DNA of 64,000 bases from Capitella teleta (Eukaryota > Annelida > Polychaeta > Capitellidae). Each line of letters starts with the position of its first letter. Position 1 is the first letter of the stretch. Where the stretch lies: contig KB307802.1 of NCBI GenBank assembly GCA_000328365.1, forward strand, positions 94,684 to 158,683. Direction: 5' to 3'. A program made the translations under genes and the position numbers. The notes under the pieces were generated by a model. That model worked only from the letters and a program-made list of their open reading frames with translations, ran no database searches and was not told where the DNA came from. This document shows positions 56,601 through 64,000 of the stretch, piece after piece.

Positions 56601-59391
56601 GAGGAAGCATTGCCGGCAGCAGAGACATCCTCCTGCATCTGCTGCTTGGACGGGACGAGGAACAGAAGGAAGCTGCGACCACAGAGATGATGTCGACGGA
56701 GGATGCGGGCTGCACGGCGACTCCTGCCGCCGCTTCTGATCGCGAGAGGCGCTGCAGCGACGTCGGTCGGTCGGGCGCCTGCAGCAGGCGCTGTGCTGCT
56801 CGCCCTGATTCGCGATCGATCGACGTAGCGATTGAAACAGACGACAGTCCATACGCGTGAAGCAGCGCTCCTTCGCCCTGATAACTCACCGTTCCAAACT
56901 AGCATCGTGAATTCGCGATTCGATCTGAAACTCGCCACTGAAGTTGTGTGCAGTGAAAACAAATTTGACATTTATACTTGTATACAGGCCGAGTTCATCG
57001 GGGAAGGGGGAAAAGGTTCGCCAATTAACGCAAGGGAATCAACCGGGTTCGTTTAACCATAGAGGAAATTATTCTTCCTCTATTATTCTAACTGTTAGAC
57101 AAGCAACTGTTCAACCATTAACCACCAGCATAACATTCGAAGTAGAATATGAGGGCTTTCAGTTATCAAACAGTCGTGACGGATGTAAACAAATTTAAAA
57201 ATACAAAAACATTCGAAAAAAGGTGTTGATACAAGACATACAAATATGAATACCATGCACAGTGTACGCACGCACACTGCAAGTGTACATGTATGCAATT
57301 ATACGATACAGCTGACTGTAAACGACGAAGGCGCAGCTCACTTACCTGACGAGCGACGCTCAGCAGTCGAATGAGACACACGACCTTTGACCCGCGTGCG
57401 TCAATGTGAAGAAGAGGTGCCGCGATTAGCGCAGGCACCTCCGCGTGCCATCGACGGCTTCGTTCGACGCATGCATACCGAGCAAGTTAGTCGGAGAAAA
57501 AAAGTTTTGACGTCGAGGGAAAAAATTGTTACAAGGCGGTGTAAATATCACCTTGGGCAGAATGCGAACAAGTAGCAGGAAGAGATACAGTGTAATGGCC
57601 GATTAAAGGTGTGATAAGTGGAAGGTGCATGCATGTGCATGTACTACGCATGCACGCATGAGGCCTACATGTACTGAGCACTCGGTGAATGGTCCGTTTG
57701 GCGGGCAGCACGAGAATCGAGATGGCAGCTGGAAGACACACAGATTAGCCGGTATCTTTCCGATTGAATTCCGAGTGATGTTACTCATACATAGCAGGAA
57801 TGAAAAGTGAATCCGAAGCAATCATCAATTCAAGGCCAAAGGTCAGGGGTCACAATGTTATTTATGAACAAAAATCATCATTTCAACCACAGTAATAGTC
57901 AATCTGGATGTTCACCTCGATTGGAATTTAGGGTCGGAGGGAAGGAGACATTCTGAGGAAGCACTGAGAATAAGGCCGAAGGTCAAGGGTCACAATGTCA
58001 TGAACTGAAATCATGCTCAAAAGTCCAGATACAAGATCGACAAATTCTTTCACATAAATTAATCGACAGAAGAACCAAATTGAACAACAAAGAGACCTAA
58101 GATGAGAAATCGAGGAAAGCCCGGAGCAGAAAAAACCTGCGAGGAATCAGCTGATTGCAGCTGTCCACCCTCAAAAAGATGAAATGCATCACCGAGGTCA
58201 AGAGGTCACACAATTAAGTACATTCATCACTTCTAGAATAGCAAAAACGGTAAACGTACTTGTCTTTTTCTTTTTCCTTTTCTTCTTTTTGTTATCAGAG
58301 TCTGAGAGGCCGGCGCCAGAGAGAGGCGAGGGCCGGATAGGAGCACCGAGAGGCATGTTGGAGACGTCGCCGTCTCTTGACTTGTTGAGCAGAGGTTCGA
58401 GCGACTGGCTCAGTTTGTCCTCAGACAGCGGAAAATCAAAAGGAGGCTGGAGGGTCTTCTTCACTGGCCGCTTCACTCCTTGCGATGACGAAGGCTGGTT
58501 TTCGAAGAATGACACAGTAGAGTCGACGTTACTGCACGTGCCGTAGTTGCGTGAGGCAGCGTAGCTCTGAGGATTGTTGAAATTGACAGTGCCTTGCTTT
58601 TGATGTTCAGACACCTTCAAGTCCTCCTCATCACTTGCAGGGTCCATGGCGATGCAGCAGGAGTTTCCGTCAGGGTAATACTGCTTGTTCACATTCACGC
58701 TCGCCAGGCTGTCATCGGACGAGAGGTGCTGCTCAAGAGCAGAGCCGTCATCACTGCGGTTGTCACTGTCGCACGAAAGCGCTTCGTCAAATTTGGCATC
58801 ATTAGACTGGCGAGTGAGCATGTTGTCGTATTCGTGCACCAACCGATCGTCCTCCACGTTGTCCTCTGATGATTCCTGGTAGCGATATGTGTCCATTTCA
58901 GTGGCGTCCTGCATGTCCGTGCCCCGAAGGTCGTCATCAAAGCGACTGGTTGCCTTGACAATCTGACCTGCCAGCTTAGCGCCCTCCTCGTCCGAATCAC
59001 ACGCCATGCATGCCACGCGTGTGCTGTTAGCTTTGGCGATGAGGCTGATGCGATTCTTCGGCACAGGGCTCGTCGACCGGTAACTCTTCAGCACAGCCAC
59101 CCTCTCCATTTCAGAGCAATCGCATTCCTCAGTACTGGCACTTGTGGTTTTGTCACAGATCCCAGAGTCAATATCGTCCTGGTTGATGTGGCGTGAGGTG
59201 CGAGAAAGGGCGCTGATGTCAGGGCGTCGATCCATAGCGGACGAGCAGACCAGCAGCGAGGGGCCGGAGAGGGGCAGCTCCTGGGCCGGCTGCTGCGCGA
59301 CACTGAAGCCACGCACCTGATGAACTAACTCAGCGTACTCCGACTCAGGGAAGGCGGCCAGGATGCGGGCTCTGTCCTTCAACTCAGCCAC
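53676..59391 (-). CDS. Uncharacterised Ser/Pro-rich, Lys-tract protein (partial)
   Basis: Four exons are joined by phase-consistent introns: 59391-58260, 55714-53855, 53797-53765 and 53707-53676, giving at least 1018 aa. The first listed exon begins at a splice acceptor, so the true N-terminus lies further right. The protein is largely disordered. A Ser/Asp-rich first part starts LKDRARILAAFPESEYAEL. It is followed by a run of about ten Lys/Arg, a basic KKKRKARRAKDK tract, a helix-like KIDELLSFITGD, and DFVEVKHKKKRGG. Then come Pro-rich stretches and AVIFLDTRDMK...LGFSFGFD. The C-terminus is more conserved-looking, DFDLRAAQVLLHNGYQRALR then PGSVIFYKP. Basic tracts suggest a nuclear or RNA-binding role, but I do not recognise the family. 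An alternative first exon seems to lie in the 2.5-kb intron. Confidence 0.75.
56547..57500 (-). promoter_or_regulatory. CpG-rich internal promoter with alternative first exon
   Basis: The region is rich in CpG compared with its surroundings. An open minus-strand exon ends at 56547 with donor G|GTGAGC in phase 1, exactly the phase needed to join the exon starting at 55714. This would yield a short isoform beginning within RRMSLLPAMLPRLLLMPGA and passing through NIQQP into DDNDENGNP. A strong donor (CAG|GTAAGTGAG) at about 57347 marks another possible untranslated exon. This is inference from phase and composition only. Confidence 0.45.
57381..57393 (-). promoter_or_regulatory. DR1 nuclear-receptor half-site pair
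   Basis: On the minus strand the sequence is GGGTCA-A-AGGTCG, two AGGTCA-like half-sites in direct repeat with a 1-bp gap, the format bound by HNF4, COUP-TF and RXR dimers. It lies next to a possible first exon of the 53.7-59.4 kb gene. Confidence 0.45.
57840..57852 (+). promoter_or_regulatory. DR1 site (AGGTCA-G-GGGTCA)
   Basis: Consensus direct repeat with 1-bp spacing, followed by CACAATGT. A near-copy with the same flank occurs 140 bp downstream, so the pair may derive from a duplication. Confidence 0.45.
57980..57992 (+). promoter_or_regulatory. DR1 site (AGGTCA-A-GGGTCA)
   Basis: This is the second of the pair and shares the left flank AAGGCC and right flank CACAATGT with the site at 57840. 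A DR2 (AGGTCA-AG-AGGTCA) lies a further 200 bp on at 58195-58208. Confidence 0.45.
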
Positions 59392-60247
59392 CTGAAGGAG
59401 AAACAGAAAAAGATGAAAGCATTCGCATAGTGACCCTTATATGCATGAGACATCATCGCAGGTGAATTCACAAATGTAACTAAACTACCAGCGATAAAAA
59501 TTTGTATTGCAATCAAAAAATGTAAATCATTTATATAAATTAAAAGTGATGCATAAATTAAAAGTGATGCATTCATAAATCAGACCTATGATAAATCCTA
59601 CCGGTGTGTGCAGCGAAAAATCCACATTTTATTGAACACCGTTCATTGATCGAGAAAAGGGCACGCATTTTGCATACATTATTTCACATAAAATAATGTG
59701 ATATCACAAGATGACACATATTGAAACAAGGAAAATTATATAACTCGAGTAGATTATCAGACACCAGTCTTATACACCATAAACTCATTGAATTAATGCA
59801 CATATTATTCAAAGTTGTAAATCCCTCCCCCGTTCGATTTGTCCGAGTGGAGGTATATACAACTATTACGTATCTAAAATTTTCTATTGCAGCTGACATT
59901 TACCAAGTATATACAAATTTATATACGGTAATTATACCTACCCAAGTATTATCTTAAAGCCTAAAGACCGCCATCAATTAACCTATTCTACTCAGAAAGG
60001 TACTGTTTACATCAAATATATTCACACAGATACTCAAATCATCCAATGATTATTCAGTTTTCATGGCTAACATATACACGGTTATTAAAAAAAATTGAAC
60101 CCATAAAATATATGTTTAAGTTGATGATTTTGGACAGCCGAACAAAATTTTAACTTTATTAGCAATTTTATTGCCCCGTCCACCTATTAATGTTTTTCAA
60201 AGACGTCCACAAGAAAACCTCCAATTGAACAGAATCATTGTGATATA

Positions 60248-61129
60248 CAGTAAAACCTCGATGTATCGAACGTCCGTCCCTCGAATGTCTCCTTGTGTCG
60301 AAGTGTTTTCGAAGTCCCGACGATTCTCCTATACTTTACTATTAGCACTAACATCCGTCCCTCGAACGTCTCATTCTCGAATTTATCCTTGTGTCGAAGT
60401 GTTTTCGAAGTCCCCGAGGCATATTTTCGATCTGTAGCTCGAAGTAGAAAAATTCGATGAACATATTTCTCAGTTTGATAACTTCAAAGAGAGAGAGAGA
60501 GAGATAGTCAGTTGTTTACAAAGCATCAAAACATCCCCGCCCCCACAAAGCAGTCGGTAGCCTTTATCTCTCCTCTGTTTACGCCGAGACCAGAGCTTTG
60601 ATTGGCTGACTCCAAAGATCAACGGACCGTGGATCTCAACTAAGCTATAAGGCATATTGTTGTTGGTGTATTTGTGATGATCTTCAATGAATGACCGACA
60701 AAAGACCGCAAACCGACCAGAGCTTGGCTGACTCCTAAAACCAATAGACCGTGGATATCGACTGAGGCATTGTTGTTGGTGTGCTTGTGATGATATTTAA
60801 TGAATGCCGACAAAAGACCGCGCGCATTCGAGGCTAGAGTTAATTAAAGAAATCCAGCCTTAGATCTACACGTTGATAAATATTTGTTAATTAAAAGTTT
60901 CAATCTCAATTTCTCCTATAATCATTTCTTTGGTCTAGATTTCTCATAAGTCATGAGATCACCGTTCATAGTTTATGAGTTCATAACGCATGCAGTTAAT
61001 CATAACGTCAGAGCACGGTTTGGAATCATAACGGTCATATCATAACGGCCTCGATCTATCCCTCGAAGTATCCTTGAGTCGAAGTATTTGAGCTAACCCC
61101 ACGAACTTCGACACATCGAGGTTTTACTG
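60248..61129. mobile_element. Pogo/Tigger-like MITE, 882 bp
   Basis: The terminal repeats CAGTAAAACCTCGATGTATC and, on the minus strand of the right end, CAGTAAAACCTCGATGTGTC match at 19 of 20 bases. TA is duplicated at 60246-60247 and 61130-61131. Subterminal TCGAAGT/TCGAACG words recur many times. The middle holds a tandem duplication (about 60585-60707 and 60714-60825, sharing GACCAGAGCTT, GGACCGTGGAT or similar, and GACAAAAGACCGC). There is no transposase frame. Confidence 0.88.
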
Positions 61130-62468
61130 TACATAAAAACGCAATCCTTTCCACGCAATAAGAGGACACATGCCTCGAGCCTCAAAAGTTGTGAATCACC
61201 CAGAATTGATTCGCCTCATTAAATTTCCTTCCTCAGCCGCTAACAGACTAATCAGTGCTTCTGAATCCATTAGTGCGGCCAATTTTGTCGACAACAGCGG
61301 AAGGCGTAAACTGATGAAATGCTCATTTTTTTTAAACATTTGATTTTTAGCATGGAATTTAGCACTGGCTTAATACCACCATTAACTTGAATTGTGCAGT
61401 TTATACAATAAAAGAACATAACTATTTATATCATGTGATCATGTTATCATTTAATAGAATTGTCATAAAAACACCACTCAATCTAACCTGCAATATAAGT
61501 CGATACTCGATACTCGAATAATATTGATTTTTTTTTTTTCATGCGTACCATCATGAATGCTCTCAAATGTTGGTATCAAACATAGACGGGTATTATACGA
61601 ATGGTAACTTACTTCGCTATCGCTACTGACCAATGAAGCATAATCACTAATCGGAAAACAAGATTAGAGCCAGACTGATTTGCTATGACATAAGACGTGA
61701 TCCACCTTGAGTCTAAGAACAATTATCGCTTGTATCCATGATTAGGCTAACATGCACAACATAACAACAAGCAGAGTGAATCTAGACTAATGACAATATA
61801 AAAAATTTAGTCTGTTCACAAGGGTGCCAAATTTATAAATTGCAGAACATGCAAATTCAGGTGGACTGTGCATCTAGCTTGCATCCAACCCAATATAGAA
61901 TCTTCCTGTGCAACAAACATTATTTACACCTGTGAGAAACTATCAATTAATGAACCTCGTAATCTTCTCATCAGATATCTAAAATTAAATCTGAATTATG
62001 AAGCAGATCTGACTTATTTGCACTCAAGAAGCAACCAGTCACCATCAACCGGACATCTATGCACCAACTTCGACCAGCTTTTCAAATTGATGCTGTATAT
62101 TAAAAATAATGTCCCATAAATATACACAGCAAGAAATGAAGAAGAAATTATAGAAATAGATATGGTTGCAAGCATGCATGAAACACAGCAATTATAATGT
62201 CAGTTTAAATGGCACAGAAACAAAGCTTTAAATAATGCATAGCTAGCAAATGAAAAGTGACAGAGGCACCAGACCAGGCATGCAATCAAATCAATTAATA
62301 GGCAATAGAGGTGAAATATACATGCTACAAAAGGTGCGAATTGAGCTAGAACTAAGAAGAGAAAGCATGCTACGTACCTCAGTGAGAACACAGTGATTAG
62401 ATCAAACACGGAAGGGGTGACAAGAGAAAGAAGGCATCCTGTAGAAATCAAGAACACACACTATTAGC

Positions 62469-62469
<1 letters not shown>

Positions 62470-62502
<33 letters not shown>
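62470..62502 (+). repeat. (CA)n microsatellite
   Basis: About 15 uninterrupted CA units. Likely polymorphic. Confidence 0.9.
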
Positions 62503-62503
<1 letters not shown>

Positions 62504-63352
62504 GCTATGTACAAAAGTGCTCATCACGTATTGATTCTTGGTGATTGGTAAGCAGAGCGGTTATATCAATGTCATAGATCAATATAATACGTAATGTTTA
62601 AACATGGTGAATTATTAGTTAAATGAGAGACATGATGGTGCATGGGTGCTTCCATCAAACACAAGAGGTGGAAGCTAAACGTTGGACCCTGGATATCTAG
62701 GGCATGGATTTTTTTTTGCACATGTAAAATGTCAGCGTGCATTCACAGTATGTGGATGTTTTTTTGAAAACAAAATTCAAAGGCTGATAAACCACACAAT
62801 TAAATAACATAACTAACCGCTAGTATAAAATGATATTTTTAGATGCTACACTAATTCTGTGTAAATAGGCAATACACGCCGATATTTCACAGAATGAGTA
62901 CTGAATTAATTTGGCTTCAAAATTAAAAATGTTCTAAGCAATGTTTAATCAAGCAAATGCTTAAGATTGATGTACATTTACATGTGGTATTACATATATT
63001 TAACATCTTACATTTAAAAGAAAACCGTTTTAACCAATACAAATTCCCAATGCAATAAACAGTCGTGTTGTTCATGTTTCTATTCAAATGAAGCCAATTC
63101 ATGTTTTGCATCGAAATAATAAGTGCAATATCACTTGCACACACTTCCTGACTTTATACCTGAGTATATACATGTAGACACTGACAGGCTAAGTAAGACA
63201 TGCGCCCCAAATAACATAGCCTAGTGCCGGGCAATTCAAACCAGTACCCGACTGAGACTAACGATGAATACACGATTTCAAATAAAATTACAATTTCTCA
63301 CCATTCTGAGAGTCACAAATTAATGGCATACTTACATTCACTATTTTATTAT

Positions 63353-63384
63353 TAAGGAAAATTTTAAATTAAAAATTTTCCTTA
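63353..63384. repeat. 13-bp perfect hairpin
   Basis: TAAGGAAAATTTT at 63353-63365 pairs with 63372-63384 around a 6-nt AT loop. It may be the palindromic end of a larger element that I cannot delimit. Confidence 0.6.
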
Positions 63385-63509
63385 TGTTACTTTACGTAAG
63401 TCTGTGAACGATTTTTTATGCGCCGTTGCGCGGAACTCCGTTAAGTATAATTCATCAAATTTCACACATTGATAGTACATGTCATTCTGCGGGTCTGATT
63501 CAAATTTGA

Positions 63510-63535
63510 AGGTTAAAGGTCAAAGGTCAAGGTCA
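63510..63535 (+). promoter_or_regulatory. Four tandem AGGTCA-type half-sites
   Basis: The half-sites AGGTTA, AGGTCA, AGGTCA and AGGTCA follow each other with gaps of 1, 1 and 0 bp. A DR0 pair (AGGTCAAGGTCA) lies 290 bp further on at 63824-63835. This could be a nuclear-receptor cluster, or part of a dispersed repeat that happens to contain the motif. Confidence 0.4.
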
Positions 63536-64000
63536 CAGCGATTTTTCAAAATCTCAAATTGGACTGCTTCTAGCTCACTCATTAATTGAGGTAGGGTCTT
63601 GCAACATACATCAATCGATCCAGCGCGTTAATATGTACAACAATGCATGGCGCTGTTACTGCTCTCAGATGCACCGTTCTTGCGTAATCTTGCATAATAG
63701 TAATTACGACTTTTTTAAATGCAAATATCTTGGTTGTTAAGCCGGCTGTGGCATTGAAATTTGCAGAGTATATTGCTAACATAACCATCTTATGTAATTA
63801 TAAGTTTAATTGAGGTTGCACCAAGGTCAAGGTCATTGTGGTAATTAAAGCATTTAATTGGATAAATTGATGATTATTTCGAATTTCGTAAATTTTGTAA
63901 TTTTTTTGAGTTGCATGCAACGTGTGCTGTCGAGTCTTAGAAGGAAATGTGATAATTCAGAATATTTGTGTGTTTTCAACGCGAAACACTATATTAGGCA

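Larger units (their letters stand above)
59392..64000. other. Right-edge region: intron or upstream of partial gene
   Basis: No exon is identified with confidence. The region must contain, or lead to, the 5' part of the minus-strand gene. It holds a pogo-like element (60248-61129), a CA microsatellite (62470-62502), a 13-bp perfect hairpin (63353-63384) and AGGTCA tandem sites (63510-63535, 63824-63835). Confidence 0.5.

Noticed and set aside
1-64000. Retrovirus, LTR element or Polinton remains
   Set aside because: No gag, integrase, capsid or polymerase-like frames and no long terminal direct repeats were seen.

Overview
The window is nuclear DNA from an animal, almost certainly an invertebrate. 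It is AT-rich and carries multi-exon genes with GT-AG introns, many only about 50 nt long. Metazoan families are recognisable by conceptual splicing: CYP4, a rhodopsin-class GPCR, Integrator subunit 2, TBCCD1, ERp29, NSE4 and ERI1. tRNA-derived SINEs and many short TIR elements complete the picture. The phylum cannot be fixed from the sequence alone. One assembly gap of 50 N lies at 43504-43553, and several very long homopolymers are present.

Layout. At 0.9-3.3 kb is an intact 12-exon CYP4 (+). At 5.9-7.2 kb is an intronless orphan GPCR (-). From 7.2 to 28.3 kb there is a gene-poor stretch in which I find no convincing coding gene. It holds SINE-like repeats, a 1.7-kb long inverted repeat, two foldback MITEs, two strong hairpins and a 182-bp tandem array that ends just upstream of INTS2. 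From 28.3 kb the window becomes gene-dense: INTS2 (+, 28.3-36.3), TBCCD1 (-, 36.6-39.8), ERp29 (+, 42.1-43.3), NSMCE4 (-, 44.4-46.9), ERI1 (+, 49.5-50.7), and a large uncharacterised Ser/Pro-rich gene (-, 53.7 to at least 59.4), which continues toward the right edge.

The most striking feature is a complete two- or three-exon gene for a CARD plus coiled-coil protein (-, 32.9-34.9 kb). It lies antisense inside the one large intron (3.5 kb) of INTS2, whose other introns are mostly about 50 nt. Its CARD resembles that of caspase-2/CRADD, and a 51-nt in-frame mini-intron at the end of the CARD could give two isoforms. A second notable point is an internal CpG-rich alternative first exon in the 53.7-59.4 kb gene. 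It is phase-matched to the shared downstream exon, and direct-repeat AGGTCA (nuclear-receptor type) sites lie around it.

Mobile DNA. Four TA-flanked TIR elements of the Tc1/mariner/pogo type are delimited to the base (38081-38210, 40234-41192, 48610-49230, 60248-61129), all without a transposase. Several tRNA-derived SINE copies are present, two of them sharing a diagnostic 3' body. A 9-mer (TCATAACGC) is clearly over-represented. I saw no retrovirus, LTR element, Polinton or CRISPR.

The genes do not form one pathway. INTS2 (snRNA 3' processing), ERI1 (histone mRNA and small-RNA trimming) and NSE4 (SMC5/6 genome maintenance) are nuclear, ERp29 and CYP4 act in the ER, and TBCCD1 is centrosomal/Golgi-related.
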